A stretch of DNA of 64,000 bases from Varroa destructor (Eukaryota; Arthropoda; Arachnida; Mesostigmata; Varroidae), in the NCBI RefSeq assembly GCF_002443255.2, contig NW_019211455.1:16502780-16566779 (forward strand), in the 5' to 3' direction. The translations under genes and the position numbers were made by a program. Under the pieces are notes generated by a model, which ran no database searches, was not told the DNA's origin, and worked only from the letters and a program-made list of their open reading frames with translations. Below are positions 24,656 through 39,299 of the stretch, one piece after another. Numbering within the stretch: the first letter of the stretch is position 1; the number at the start of each line of letters is the position of its first letter.

Positions 24656-25000
24656 AGCTTCTTTTGCTGCAGCTTGTATTCTACCGTCCACTTCTTTGAC
24701 GAAGGTACGGTCCGAGCCTTTGCCTCTTGACATGAAAATCGAGCAAACGATAACGTCCATAATGCTGAATCGAACTCACGCCGTGCATCCTGGCTCTTAA
24801 AAAACTTAAACACGTAGGAGGGTATGGTGTCGAAAGTGAGTCGCAACCTAGCGCCGAGGACGGAACAGCTCTGGCCTCGTAATTTAATATCTGTCATCGC
24901 ATGGACTTACGGACACGAATTTAAGTGTAGTCAAGCTTTACTAAGATCGAAAAACCCTGTAAGAAAAGGGGTTGACGTTACTTCTAGAAACTCTCCTCTG

Positions 25001-25060
25001 GGATGGTGTAGTGGTTACGCATTCGCCCACTGAATCTAGGCACAGGGAAGGTAGTTTACC
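25001..25060 (+). repeat. tRNA-like (SINE head) fragment
   Basis: GGATGGTGTAGTGGTTACGC matches the D-arm/A-box pattern of tRNA-derived SINE heads (TGGTNTAGTGGTTA) and is followed by ATTCGCCC. No B box (GGTTCGANNCC) was found in the next 60 nt, so this is at most a fragment. Confidence 0.33.
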
Positions 25061-25941
25061 GAGTGGCGTCGTTTAGATGGCGATACGCATTTCTTTAAGC
25101 ACGTTTCCATGGGCACCTTAACTAAAAAACATAGTGCTGCACTGGTTCGCACTGACAAAAATTATCATCATTAAATCAAAATTATTATAATCAGGTATAA
25201 GAAGATATAAAGCATTAATGAGAACGAGGATTTACCATTAAGGTTTGAGCTGCTTGTATGGTCGCCATACCGTTTCATAACTCTGGTAAGGTTTCCCCAG
25301 ATAAGTTCAGCAAGATCCACTCCGAATAGATCTATAGTGGGAACAAGTCCTGGATGCTGTACCTGACAGAAAGTAATTCCGAGCACTTGTTTGCATAAAG
25401 ACAATAGCTGAAGATGCCAAATGCCAAAGGGTCCAGTTTCGAAATTGGGCATAAACCCATTTCCTTTTCGATACCGAACGTATAACGAAACACTGATTTT
25501 ATTTAGTGGCTCGGAGAACATGTTGCAATGGTGATACAGAAATGCCTTGCGCGCTTATCAATAACTGAACAAGAGTGGAAGTAAGAACAGAAACCCTCGC
25601 TAATAAAAGTAAGGCGATCGTTGTCTCCCTATCAGTCCAATCTAGGCTGAGATGATATCATTGAGAGGACGTTGCCTGTGCTTTTGTTCAATATGCACTT
25701 ATCTATATCTAACTAAATCTCATAGAAGCACCTTATGGAAAACTGCATCGTAATGCTTAAAGGGTTTTTGATTTTGATGTTTACGCTGGCATTTCTCACG
25801 TATAGAGCTTGAAGTGATAACTCACTTAAATTGCACCATAATAGGTCTGACGTAATGAGCCATCAGACTCGGTGTTACCATTATTCTATCTACTGCTTTT
25901 AATAAGACAGGTCAATTGAAAGACAGTAACATATGCGCTAT

Positions 25942-25962
25942 GTATATATATATATATATATT
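25942..25962. repeat. (TA)n microsatellite
   Basis: Short uninterrupted TA array within gene-poor DNA. Confidence 0.9.
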
Positions 25963-28900
25963 AGGGCACCGCCAATATGTGAGTGAAGCCGAGCTCCTAC
26001 CGGTTCTAAGACATAATACTATGTTTCGTAAACATGTATCCGACATATTGTGCCTAGATGGCTCCAATGTCTTTGACAATAATCGGTGAACCCGGGTGCA
26101 CCCTTTAAGTAAAATAATCTGAATATATGGCCTTTCGATAGCAAGCATTTCGTTGAACTGTTCTTTCCCCCTCCATACTGTACATAATAATTGGATCCAT
26201 ATGTAGCTGTCGCGCCTTTATCAGTGCTCTTCAGTGTACGGTTTATATTGTTCCAAAAAGAAATTCTATTCCATAGCTTCTGATCAATAACCAATTACTG
26301 GAAGCCAAGAGGGCTGACTGTCCTTTGTTTGTTGGCGGAGATACTAGTACCGCCGTTGTTCCGTTTCTGCCGCGCGAAGCGGCGTCGTAAATCGTAAAAC
26401 AGCGAAAAATCATCGCGGCAAATTTCGTCACTCGGCAGCCTCGTTGTGGGGGCCATGTAACGGCATAATAGTAACGGAAAGGGGGTGTTCGAGAAGGAAA
26501 ATGAGGGGTAAGTTCAGCTTAGAGTTACGGGACTACTACTGCTGCTTCTAGCTCGGCAGCTTGAAGCGGATACGAGCAGGCAGAAATGCGCTCACAAGCG
26601 ACTACTGCAAATGAAACCGAAACAGTTACACACAGAAATTGTATCCGAAGGACAAGATTCCTACGAAATAAATGGTTGGCTTTGGAAGAAAAACAGGGTG
26701 AAGGGTTTATTGCAGAGGGAAACAAAGCAGCTATCTAGATGAGAATAGTATGATCCTGCTAGAATGAAGGCGCGCGCATGCACCGGAAAAACAAATCAAT
26801 AAATGTTGATTCTAAAATCGGCCTTCCGTATAGATTGAAGATAATATAGGTGGTTCAAAGGGTATGGCGATAAGCCGGGTTTTGTGAAATAATTTTGGTG
26901 CGTTCGTCCTGGACGGCTGAAACGTGTGTGTTTTTTATAAAAATCACGGTTTACATGACAAAGCTATTCTTGTCTCGCATATTTCGTTGACATAAGTGGA
27001 TGTCGCTATGCGGTTCGGTCTTCAATGGTAAGCAATACTAGACAATACCCGTCACAATGCTTTTGCCGGATACGTACATTTGTCGGTCGTGATTTGTTAT
27101 GGAATAGCGTTCATTGAAATGTCAGGTGTTACTTTGAGGGTCGGTTATAAAGAGGGGATCATTTGACGAAATCTTCCCGCACTGCATCGACGCATGTTTT
27201 TGAAGATCGGGTACGTGCAGATGTGTCACATTTGCCCTCTCGTTAAACGAATTAGACAAGGAACAAGGCTATCGCCGAACTGATAACATTCAGTTAACAT
27301 CAGACAAACAAACCGTAGACAACTCGTCTTAAATAAACAGAAATTTATCATAATATTGTCAGTATGCATAAACTATGCAACTTTTGGTATAATGTATATT
27401 ATAACTTTTTATAGATGCTAGAAGTGTCAGTCCTGACGGTCATGCTTAGTTACTAGAACGACCATCCATAGCGATTGCGCTTTTAATTGGGACCATATAA
27501 AAAAAAATTCAACAGATTTTGAACTGAAAGAAAAATCGCATAATAGGTAGAAATTGCATAGATCGTTGAGTTCAGACAAAAAAATCTTCAGTATTGGTAG
27601 ATGTTCGTTCAACACGGAAAAATCGGGTAATAAATTATCTTTGTAAAAAAAAAAACAAAAAAAAAGTATGATATTTTGTTCTAGAAAGAATTGGCTTTCG
27701 TTTAGTACTAGGAATAGCAAATAAGCCCATGCCCGTTACGATAAACAAGCCGCCAAAATTTGTCCCGATAAATGATTGCTTATTGTGCAGTAACGAGTAG
27801 CAGTAGTGATCGTGTAAACGGACATAACACGTGTTTATGTACACAAAACAACCCCAGAAACATGAGGATTTCCAAAGTCCAAAGTCCACTGTCTCAGTGG
27901 ATTATAGATCTAATAAGTAGCCGGTCACGGGTCGAATGTATTCTACCCTACAATTTACTTGAGCGAAACCTAATCTGGCACTACATTATTTTACTATAGT
28001 GTAAAAGTATAACCCATTAGTTTTTTTTAGGAACACACGACGCGAAATTAACAAACGTGTCATATATAAAGTTACGCAAGCTATGAAACCAATCGTTGGG
28101 AAACATCGCTTCTGTAATCTTCCTTCCCACTTACTAATCTTTCTGAAGGACTAAATCTAATCGATATTCATGCAGAGGAAAGTATTGTCCGTTTTTTTCT
28201 TCTTCTGCAGTTGTGACCTTATCTAGTGCCAGTGAAATCTAGTGGCTAATTCGCTTTAATATCGTAGCAGTGCTACCTTTCAACTTTAATTTAATATTCA
28301 TATCCTTCTACGCTTTACATTATTATATCATCGCTCCCAACGTTGTGGCCTTTCCGCTTCGCTTTGTGCTAACATGTTTTTCCTTTCAACGGCGTTGATG
28401 CCACTGTAACATAGGCAAGACAGCTAACGGCAAAACACCAGATTTTTTGTATCCCCATCAGAGGGGTACTCACCCCCTAAACTGTTGCCTACCTTAACTT
28501 GCGTACACATGCAACAGCTAACCGACATACAATTCCATATTCTGACATACATACGCAAGCAGACACACACACGACGCCCGCAAGGTAGAGAAGCACATAC
28601 GTAGAGTCCTTCATTCTCAGCCTTACGACATTGGATACGAAATAGGATCCACGCCTGAGTGCATCCACTAGGTAGCAAGATAGCCCGGTGCTGGGAGTAG
28701 TCGACTGACAGCAGGCACGCAGGAAGGGCGGCAGTGTGGTTTTACGGAAAAGAAATATTCAAGTATTTGCGATGACGGCGCTCGCCCAGTTGGCGTCAAC
28801 GTCGAAAAATGCCGAACGGTGCCAACGAACAAGTAGGGCGAGCCTACGCGACTCGAGCGAAAACCAGGCCTCAATGGCTAGCTGCTAGCAATAGGCGACT

Positions 28901-30277
28901 GGTGAAGGAGCCACCTTCGCGTGTCTGAACAGCCAGATTTAGCAACTCTCGTCTGTTGCCGTTGGGCGTTCGTAATGTATAGAACCATTTTCGACCCGGC
29001 TTTCTTGCCATGGCTTCGTTTTAATGTCTCACAAATGGAGACAATCGTATACATACTAAAAACAATACAGCGAATCGGTGGACTGTTACAAAAACCAGTG
29101 AGTAACGAAAAAGTCCAGCATGAAAGACAAGCCGAACAAGTGAAAGTAGTTGAGAATGGAAGAAGTTACAACAAAAGATTTCATATGGGTATCTTGATGA
29201 GTTATTGTACATAAGAACGATATAGGGTTCTAGTTATCGAATACAGTGGTGTGTCTATGAGGCAGTTTGAAGGCTGCAGTATTTGTGATGGCTTGCTTAA
29301 ATGTAAAGGCACACCTAATGGTAAAACGCTGTCAAAAAGAAATTGAAAATTAATATCGGTGCAGTTTTGTTTCAATGAAATATCAAATCATATTTAACGT
29401 ATTAATAAAGTGATACAAAATAAACTGAAACACGCCTTCAAGTGGCAAGGTACCTGTGGTAAAGCCCTCATTTACGTTCGCGTTCTTCACAATGTATATG
29501 AATATGCCTATCGGAACATCAACCGAAATTTATGTTGGCTCTTCAGATCTTTCCGGTATGCTGCAATTCAATAATGTACCACACAGACCATAGGAAAGCA
29601 TAGCCATGTGTAAATTCAATTATACGAGTATCAGTAGCATATTCATGTATACATCTTGAACTACCGCTAGCGGCTGTTCTGCGGACTTAGAATTCTAAGT
29701 TTAACTTAATTCACGTATTATATTTCTTGGCGCAATCGAAAAAGCCTCTAAACTGCTTAAACAGATTTCGCTCACACGCGATGCAGTGTACGTTGTACGT
29801 AACACGTACATGTAATGAAAAACGTGCTTTCCTTTGTGGCGTCTTCTAAATCTATAATCACCGAGGCTTTCGTCACATTACCTACCTATAGACTGAAGGT
29901 GCGTGATTGAAAATTAGCGACAATTAGCGAGGACAACAAACAGGGTAAAGCTGTTTTTAAGTCTCGTCATTTTCCGCTATTCATAGGCTGCGAAGTCGGA
30001 AGGCTTTTCGTCCATATACTTGCACGTCTAGCTCTTCAGCTGTTTTTACAGCGAGTTACAACAGTTGTCGACATTATGCGCTTGCGTTCAGCGTCTCAGG
30101 TCTGTGCAGGTACGGTGTTTCGATTCGCCTAGAAAACGTTTAAGAATTGTTGTCAGGGTGGAGCGTCCCTTACCGGGCCGTTCGGCGGATCTGTGAATAG
30201 GTTTCGGTCAGGGCGGTGTTCCACCAGCGAATTAAGTACAAATACACAGAAGATTCGGGGGATACCTGACAAACAAG

Positions 30278-33200
30278 ATGGCTAAGGCATTTCCTACGGT
30301 GAGTCCGATAGTTTGGTTGCTATTTAGTTTTCTATGCAGAACGTAAGAGCTGGGTGCCGTGTTTGTAAGGAACTAATTGAGGCTGAGCCAGCTGCTGTGC
30401 CGGTTACAGGGATATTCAACAAGGCACCGATCGTACACGTCTTCGAAATTAGCATGACTTTAAAATGGCTATTTATTGGCGTTTATATATGATTTAATTA
30501 ACGCACCCGCGACATTTTATACTACGTGCATGGGACGCCAAAATGACAGTAATTACATACGCTATATTGTGGCATATATTTAATTCATTGATTCTGCAAT
30601 TAGAAGATGCTGATGCGGAAAGGTGTCAATTAGTTAATAGTGGCCTTTCGGGAAGCACAAATTTGTATAGATCACTATACATTTATAATACTTTCTTGGC
30701 AACTGGCTGAAAAGGAGCCGTACCTGTTCCAGGCTGTCAAGGCTTCGTTTTATCTATTCACCAATATATAACGTCGATATTAGTCTCATCAGTGATAGAT
30801 TTAAATCCAATCGGCCCATCGGCCATTTGTTACTGAAAAGTTATTGAATTTAGATCTTGGATGTGCGTGTTTTCTATAGTTAGAACAGAATCCTACATAA
30901 ACAGCATATACATATGCCATTGACAACTGTGTTGCTATATGGAGGAAAAAATTTTCAGTATATCTAACAAGTAACAACGTTTTCAGGCAATGCCTATATA
31001 TCTATGTCTATTTGTATAATGGAAATTGAGCTCTGTGAGATATCCAGTAAAACGTCGACGGCAACAACGCACTGGAAAAAACTGGTCAGCTCGAACTATG
31101 AGGTCCACATGTTCCTCTCGGTTGTACACGCTTGAGATGGCCTGAAAATAAGGCTCGTTACCTGCTACCGTACGTCGCACGATTACATCGCCGAAGAAGT
31201 TCCTTGGGTAGGACAAGCCTAGTCAGACAGTGTTACCTTCGTTTGCGGTCATTGACAGAAAAATAACGTTGCGTTTGAGACTGCGACCAACAGAAAACTT
31301 TACTAAGAAATAAAGAAAAATTCTTTTAAAGAAGACATATTTTAAGTAGAGCTGCAAGGAGCTCACTCGCTATTGACTATGTACACTGACACGCTTACTA
31401 AAGCTCGGTTTTTCTGCAAACGATACGATTACATCTACAACTTGATTGCCCGAACACTTATAAAATAAAAAAAACTAATGCATATATACAGATGTATATA
31501 TTTTTTTTGTTTTTCAACACGCAAATATTACTGTATTGGGACGCTGTATATATAATATTACTCTATTTTAATAAAAGGTAAAATTAGCCGACTATAATTA
31601 TATCATCTTATTTGGCGTATCCGTGATCCTATCCAGCATGCCATTTTTCCTTTAAAATTGAAAAATAACAAAAAAACGTTGACACAACGCAAGATGCAGA
31701 ATGTATCAAAAAATTCTCCGTCATCAACGTTATTACCATCATTGTTATTCTTGTTGTCGGATTTTCGTCGTTGCTGAACCGTCGACATACCTAAGCACAA
31801 TATTCAGGATACATGAACAAAAAATACTCCCGTCTTAAAACTTTCTTCAGCAATTTTGCCCCTTGTTCTGGGCGTATAGATGGAACATATTGGCCCGACA
31901 TTGGCAGAACTATAGAAAAGCCTACGAGAAGATCAAGAAACACGGTGTACACTGTGCTTAGACAAGCGCTCGCCCTTCCAACTCATTTTCCAATAGGAAA
32001 GGATTCGAAGGGACGAAGGGTCGTTTGTGGCAGCGCCGAAACGGTCGCATGGACGAACGAATAGATCGTGATGCGAATTCTCGATCGTCGTTGATGTCGT
32101 CTTTTCTTTCTCAGGGTGGAAAGGTAAGCACGGAGTTTATTTGAACGTCATAGACCGATCGCCAGCCTTTGTGAAGGCGGAACGGATTGCCAAAGGTGTA
32201 TCGTGTCCGGAAGCATGGTATCGTTGGAGACGAAAAACCTAAGTTTAAATTTGCGCGCTACTGGCAATCGCGCAGTTATTGCAAAGATTCATTAGGTTTA
32301 CCCGGTGTTCCGGGCATTAAACATGTCCATATGCCCTTTAGAATAGTTTTGGTTGAAACGACACAGATTTTTCGGATATTATCAAGCGTAATCAAAAATT
32401 TAAAACAAATGTTCAGTCTAAACCATGTGTCCCGTACGTATATATCATTTGAAAGATATGCAAGCATTATCTTCTAACGAGCAGGTAGTAAACTGGTGGA
32501 CCTTTGCATATATACAAGAACTATTTCGTATGTCATCGGATTTTTTCAAAACATTTTGGCGGGCTATTCAAAAATTAAACAACTTTCAGGAAAGGGCGAG
32601 AGGACTTTGGCCGCAGGTCCTGGGAGCGACCAGGGTAAAGTTGCGATCTGTGCTGTTTAGGAAAACGAAGACTAGGGTGTAGGCGGCGTGTTTACAGTCG
32701 CTGGTGTCTCGCGAGGGTTGTTTCCTAACGCGAACTCGAATCGTGCTGTGGCCATCTTGGATCGGAGGCGAGGTCACGCAGCCCTCAGATGACATGATTC
32801 AGGAATGCCTGACCAATCCCTCATTATTCAGTTGCTTTGTAGCTATCGAAGAGAGGCAATTCATGATAGGAGACAGCGATCTACCGAGCCTTGCTCACTA
32901 ACCTTTAGCTATATATGAGCACTGCAATAAAAAGCTAAGTTTCGTACGTCATATCCTCAACATAGAGACATCAAAAGAGTGCGCGTCGTTGTGTGCGATT
33001 CTCGTAACATTTATATGCCCACTTTTATACAAGATTATGCGAGCCACTTATATTATTGTGGTGCTAAGTTGAAACGGTTTCGAATATAACAAGACAATGA
33101 ATGGAGCACGAGTCTGACTAGAATCATGACTGACTAACGAAGTATATTACAGATACAATATTATAGTGTCTTCAAGTGAAGACGTTTGTCCTATTCTGTT

Positions 33201-34830
33201 CAAGTGGGTCGGGCTTCAAATTTGTTGTTGAACTTCATTGGGCGTTAAATGTATCCTTGCACAATCTGGGTGTCCAGCGCCCGCCCTTGTTAATATGAAC
33301 GTTTTAAGATTATTAGCATTAACAGCAAAGTGATAACCCTGCGCGCTCCATTGTGTCATACAAAATCAGCGATGCCTCACAACTATAGCAATTTATTAGC
33401 GCCAAGAACGATAGGTAGTGCTCTCGCGCGGGCATGTAGTTTGTACGATGAGTCGTGCGTGAAGCATCATATGAGATAACATATCTAGGGCGAAGCGTGA
33501 GGATCGCATAAAGTACAGAGAAATTGCGGAATAACGAACAAACAAATACTGGTGTTTTTTTTCTGCGAATTAGATAGGTAGTTGCGTGCTTGTGCGGATT
33601 CACTATAAAAAAAACACCGATATTCATTATACCAGATAACGAACTCTTCGAATTTACTTAACACTTTATACACGGTCGACGAGCCTTTGTGTATTTCGCT
33701 TTTACATGCGCTGCCGTCCTCTACGCATTCCTAGAAGCGATTTTTACGTGTCTCAAGAACGACTCCCTTTATAGCGCAAAACCTAACCTAACGTCAGGGA
33801 GGCACTAGTAGACCTTCTCGTTGGTCAGCTCTAGAGGTCACATAACTACGATTCCTAGACTATGACAGATGTTCGCGCGCCTTGGACAACAGACAAATAC
33901 TTGTATGTCTTAAGCAAAAACCATTTTTATACCGATAGAGCCTTGATCGCCGTCACGCTTTTAATTATAACATCATTTACATAAGCAGCTTTATTGAATT
34001 ACAACAATTCGGTTGAATAAACTTTAGTTAGTCTCGAAAGGAAATGTATATTTTATCTTTTACTTCATTTTTGCATTCGAACTTCGCAGCATTTATTACT
34101 TATAGGTTATATTTGTTAGTAATAATTGTTAAGTATGATAAAACAAGCTTTGTTGACCCATCTCGTCTTTTGTTACAGTTTTCCCAAGGATCATATTTAC
34201 TAAGCAAATGCCATTATAAGATACTTTGTGTACAAGTGATTTTTAAAAAGGCGTTAGTTCAGGCAGCCGGCTTTATCGAACAACTCAGTGATTTTAATTA
34301 ACGTAGCCTTGTATGCGTTTTTACAAACGAGTAGGAGTATTATTTAGATGGTGGACCTCCGTGAACTGGTATGACCCGTTTAGCGTATCCAATGCGGTTT
34401 GATAATTCAATCCATAATGGTATACCAACATGGATGAGCAACCTACTTCACGCTTTATTTGACACGCATTACAGGTTGACAAGTTTGTTCAGCGCGATAG
34501 TGGCATTCCCATAACCATCAGGACCTTTCATAGCTTTATCGACAAGATCACCGGGATGGGCAGGTAACAACGCAAAAAGAGGCAGGTATGCAGAATGGTG
34601 ACCGGTTTTACCTCAGTCGACTGCATCAGTCTTCATGTGAAGCCTCCGTGAAATTGATGCTGTTTAACATCAACTTGTACGCGAGTCGGGTGGAGCATGA
34701 ACTAATTTTCAAACTTTTCTGTATAACGTTCTCGTTTGTCACAGACGATGCCGATGACAATGGCTATGATTGTTATGCCCGTGACGCCAAATTCGTGATG
34801 ACCTATACGCTGCCGGATAATCAGCAATAG
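30278..34830 (+). CDS. Unidentified multi-exon gene; start, two early exons and three terminal exons placed, middle unresolved
   Basis: The start exon 30278-30298 has a good Kozak context (CAAGATGG) and encodes MAKAFPT, ending at a consensus GTGAGT donor in phase 0. Exon 31851-31944 (phase 0 to 1) is Trp/Tyr/Lys-rich (FWAYRWNILARHW). Exon 32115-32195 (2-nt start, ending phase 1) contains VYLNVIDRSPAFVKAER. The terminal block is 34475-34563 (VDKFVQRDSGIPITIRTF), 34617-34684 and 34745-34830. It is phase-matched, with introns of 53 and 60 nt, and ends in TAG. Codon position 1 is G-rich in the terminal exons. Exon 32195 ends in phase 1 and exon 34475 starts in phase 0, so at least one exon between is missing from this model, or these are two genes. 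No family was recognised. The 34685 donor (GTCGGG) is weak, and reading through that intron is also open. Confidence 0.5.
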
Positions 34831-35046
34831 GAGGAGTAATTGTACTAGTGCTGATAACACTACACAACTATTTCCACCATCATATAATTTATTGTGGAGA
34901 TCAGAATGAGTATGGCACTTAGTGTTTTTTTAAATATGAATCATCTTTTTGTACCTGTTTTTTGCTAGCCCGGTCCATTTGTCCTCTCTTTCAATACGCG
35001 CCTCCCTCCCTCCCTCTGCTCGCTAGCTCTATGAAATCGCTTCGCC

Positions 35047-35052
35047 AATAAA
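35047..35052 (+). terminator. Candidate poly(A) signal AATAAA
   Basis: This is the first AATAAA after the TAG stop at 34830, 217 nt downstream. It fits as the 3' end of the plus-strand gene that finishes there, though a hexamer this common in AT-rich DNA is weak evidence alone. Confidence 0.3.
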
Positions 35053-35059
35053 TGAGAAG

Positions 35060-38000
35060 CTTAAACAGTCACCATTTCATCGTTGGCGAAGGCCTCGCCA
35101 TCAAACTTCAAAGTGGCAATACGCGTATCGCATTTTTCCCCATAGTCATTTCCATACCGTTATTTTTGCTGTCTCGCATCATGCTGATTACCTAATTTGT
35201 ATAATGTCATTGCCTCGATGCGTTAAAACAGAGCTCGCGCTCTGTGAGAGTTCGAATATTGCTCGCAATTTGTCCTCCGCGCAGCTGGTGCAGTCAGCCT
35301 CTATATAACTTTTCTCCGTTGTGGCCTATTCTCGGTTCCTGCAGCCAGTATAGGGGACGACAGCGTGTGCCACTGTGCTGATGATTTGCTCATTTCTGAA
35401 TGATCTATTTTGATGGCCGCTACATTTACCTGTCTTCCGTCAAACCCTCAGAAATGGGCCGTTGTTGAGCAGCGCTCGCAAGCCCTATACGCCGCCAGCG
35501 CGATGACTTTCAAATAATTCTTTCGTATTAAAGCGATTCCATCGCTTTGTCACATGCCGGTACTCCCTGCCATAATGCGCCCTAAACATGTATCATTCTC
35601 GGCTAACGAGTGAAATTTTTGATTCGACACTGGGGTGCTTGCTTGTTTAGCAAGGGGCAGGCACAGATAGGTCATCGACGTCGATAAACGTCTGGGTAGA
35701 TTACTATGCAGTAAGCTAGTTGATATAAGCAAGTACCTATGTATCTCTGTGGAATACTAGTGGATATATTATGGTCGAAATGTCATCAAATGACAATATT
35801 AGAAATACAGAATATGCCTATCGTGGCATTGCTTTTTTGGGATGTGCGGATGAATAAGTAATGGGCACAAGCGGACCGCGCCGTTCCTCGACGAATGCCC
35901 TAATAATTGCTTACTTTCTTGTTTAGCTTGACACGTCGATGTCTATTAGCGTGTTCACAACAATTCCCCCATGGGTTACGCCCTCGTCAACGTGCGCTAT
36001 GAAGACAAAACCTAGGACGAACTCTCTCGCAGACACCGGGTTGCCATTGAATTACACCTTAAGCTCCTTTCCGTCAATTCTCATTTTCCTAAAACGAGAT
36101 GCGCATAAACGCAATCTCTAATTGAAATTGACAGAAGTTGACTGTACAAGAAATTGTGCTTAACATTGATAACGAAAGCTAACCTAATTTGATTAAGCGT
36201 ACACGATTAAATATGCTTCTGTATAACTAATTGCATCTACTGACATTAAACAAGAGATCTACTTGGACTCCAAACAGGCTACTACTTAACTATGTATCCT
36301 ACTGTTAAGCCAAAAATCTATTCTGTGCTCCGACCATTGCATTAGCTTCATTGGAGTTCGTTTGCTCTTCTAAGACTCGGGTGTAATCCTCTATCCGCCG
36401 TTACGAATGAGTTTCGTTTGAAATTTCATACCAAGCAATGTTGTAGTGGCAACCGTAATGGCCAAATTTACCACTTTTCATTTTCGGCTAAACGGCGTCT
36501 GTCGAATTCTCAACCGTATTTTGCCGCCAACAATTTCAAAAAAAGCGACGAAGCGCAGCTCCATCGGTGTAGGCGCTGCGTTTCCGATGTGTAGAACGAT
36601 CGTCTTAGGGTGCGTTCGTGTATGTGACAGCGAATGTGACAGGAGAAAGACAAAAATCGATCAATATTTTTAACCAGATGAGTACCGTTCATACCCAACG
36701 GAATGAAAGTAGTGACTTGGACACTTTACTCAGCTTAAAAATTTTCTGCAATAACTTTAAGATTACATCAAAGGTTCAATTGCTCCGTACGATTTGTTAC
36801 CCAAATATCGGAAACGTGGGAACTGATACATCAGCCTAAATAGGTCAGCACCTTAACGGGCAGGTGTCCAAACTGATTCAATAACGTTTTCATGTTTTGA
36901 TACACACGCACCTGCCTCGTTGAGGGAAGTCTCAGAGACTTCCAGAAAATGCACCCCGGTCCTAAAAGTATTCGTACATCATCATTCCGTTAATAAAGCT
37001 AGTTCTAAACACTGCTTCATCAATTACGTGATATTCAATATGCTAAAGCTAGGTCGTTATTGTTTGCATTTGCTCGTATTCTTCTTGAAGACTCCACTAT
37101 AAGTATTCATTTATATTTTTATACAAAAAAAAACCATTTCTTCTGCCCGCGGGGTTGCGTAGTGTATTTACATGATATCGAAAAATAAATGCAAGCTAAC
37201 TGCTTGTCTTTATGGAGCAGAGGCAAACGAGGATATTCTAATAGATCAGGCGATAGAAGGGGGCAATTGGCTGTAAAATAGACACATTTTCGTGGAGAAT
37301 ATCAAAGGGCAGCGTGCGAAGCTGTACCAGGAGCATTTCTGCAGATCTAATATATCAAATGTTAGCTCCAACGCTTCTACCTTGATGTCGGACTCAAAGC
37401 TTTCCATTTTTCGAAGAACTCGTTTGCGAAGAATGTTTCATCAGTTGTTGTATCAAAGCATTGTCAGGTATAATCGTTGATAACTGAACAGTAACCGGTA
37501 GTTAACAGGGTATGCGCTGCAACGGTATTCAACTGAGACTAGACACAGAATACAGATTACTTATGAGGCTGTATTGCATTACAGGACTACGAAGAGAGAC
37601 ATACGTCACCCTTCACAATTCTTTACATAGTCTACTTTGTAATTGACTGTTCCCCACAAAGCAGAAACTAAAAAACTAACATTATGAAACAAGTTGCCTT
37701 TGCAAACAACAGGCAAACAAGATTGCGGGGTATAAAATGTAGAAAAGGCTAAGTTTTGTTCCAGATTTTTATTTGGATATATGGGAAACGTCAAATCGAA
37801 GTGGTCACATTGTGGTAATTACAGGAGGCACAGAAATTCCTATATCGCCTGTTACTTATCTAAAAATCCATTGTTCTTTGTTGCTTTTTAAGTTCACTTA
37901 ACTAAGAATGGTTAACTTCTTTGAAGTGTATTTGGGTTGTCGCTTATATTTTTCATAAGGTATTTCTGATACGATTCCCACTCATATTTTGCGGACGCTC

Positions 38001-39000
38001 GGCAAATCGCGGTCACTACTAATCGACAATTCACAGGAGAATACGAAAAATGCACTGGTCTTAATGGCACAACAAGTGTATCCTGTATCTGAGATACGCT
38101 CCCTTACGGTAGTTCTGTCGACCTGCTTAGAGGAATGTGTACCTGCGATGTCACGTCTAATTATAATTAGCTTCACGGGACTTGTCTCGGAAAATTAAAC
38201 AAGGAATACCCACAATAGGAAAGGGCAGCATGGACCACAATAAAGATAACTTGTTTAGGTGACCTTGTCATTTGAAGTTCTCTAGATCCGTGACCGGCAG
38301 AACCGTCGTAGGGCGCTATGTTGAACGTTTGCTTACATTAAACATTCGATACATAAATGTTGACCAACAAATGGTACAGTAAACGTACGTAAACAGACCT
38401 TCGGGGACGGGAATGTTAATGCTAAATTAATCCAAAATAAAATTGACTTTCAAATAAACGTAAGCAAAGTAAATTATGTAGCATCGTAAAGGGCACTCTG
38501 AAGTATGCGTGGCACATTGCGACATACGGTGGAACGCCGTACGTACATATAGCGGATAGAATAGAATTATAAAAAGTTATATTACAATTTAGATACTTTG
38601 TTCGGTGTTTGGGGAGAGACTTTAAAGCATCGACGGAAGCATAAGTGCTAATTTTAAGTTGATTTTTTTGGAATCACAAGGTTACATATAAAAATACTAA
38701 ATTTTCATCGAGAAACGAGGCTCTGTTATCATAATCGTCGTAATGCTTGAGACCTTTCTCTTTTTTTTTTTGATAAAAAAACACCTTGTCTACTTTGTGG
38801 GCCATACAAAATCAGGCTGAAGTAAAACAATCTACGAAATGAAATAAGCAAAAGAAAAAATATCTTAAATGAATTTAATGTAAAGCGAATTATAATGAAC
38901 TTGCCGTCCGGGGCAACGATATCAGCCTACTAGTACAACAGCTCTCGTTGAACACCCATAATGGCATTCTTGCAACAATGAAGGGGAGGGCAAATTGGCC
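35060..39000. other. No confident gene
   Basis: An acceptor at 35344 (TTCTCGGTTCCTGCAG) is followed by a 17-codon frame (SIGDDSVCHCADDLLI) ending in a stop. A small perfect stem-loop ACAGAGC-TCGC-GCTCTGT lies at 35228-35245. Remaining open frames look random. Confidence 0.35.
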
Positions 39001-39299
39001 CGTTTACCATAAAATAAATTACACTTTCCTATTCTAGCTCAAAGAAGGACTGCGGCCCTGTAGCTTCGTGAAGCTGACCCAAAAGTCTTCACGGCTCGTC
39101 AGCAAGGTCATGCTAGCATCACTAAGATTCCTGGCAAGTCGGGGCATGGCACTTTCCCGAGTGAAAGATTTGGTAGTTCAATTATATATACGGAACTTCC
39201 TTATCTACCAAAGCAGGGTGCAGCCTAGCAACTAACGATGACTTCTTTAGACGTCGGTGGATACCACGACTCATCCTTCCGCCAAACTGAGTTTGGACT

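Larger units (their letters stand above)
24360..30060. other. Gene-poor stretch
   Basis: Holds the 24.6-kb hairpin, the SINE-like fragment at 25.0 kb and a TA repeat. Strong acceptors at about 24300 and 28198 (TTTTTTTCTTCTTCTGCAG) are followed by only 16 and 9 codons before stops. A GC-rich patch at 28550-28900 has a GTGAGT donor on the minus strand near 28470 and may be a 5' exon or promoter. An ATG at 29035 runs 21 codons into GTGAGT at about 29098. Confidence 0.35.

Noticed and set aside
32115..32123. A 9-nt microexon GGTGGAAAG between a strong acceptor and GTAAGC
   Set aside because: The same acceptor opens a longer 81-nt exon that matches the phase of the upstream exon and has clear coding character.
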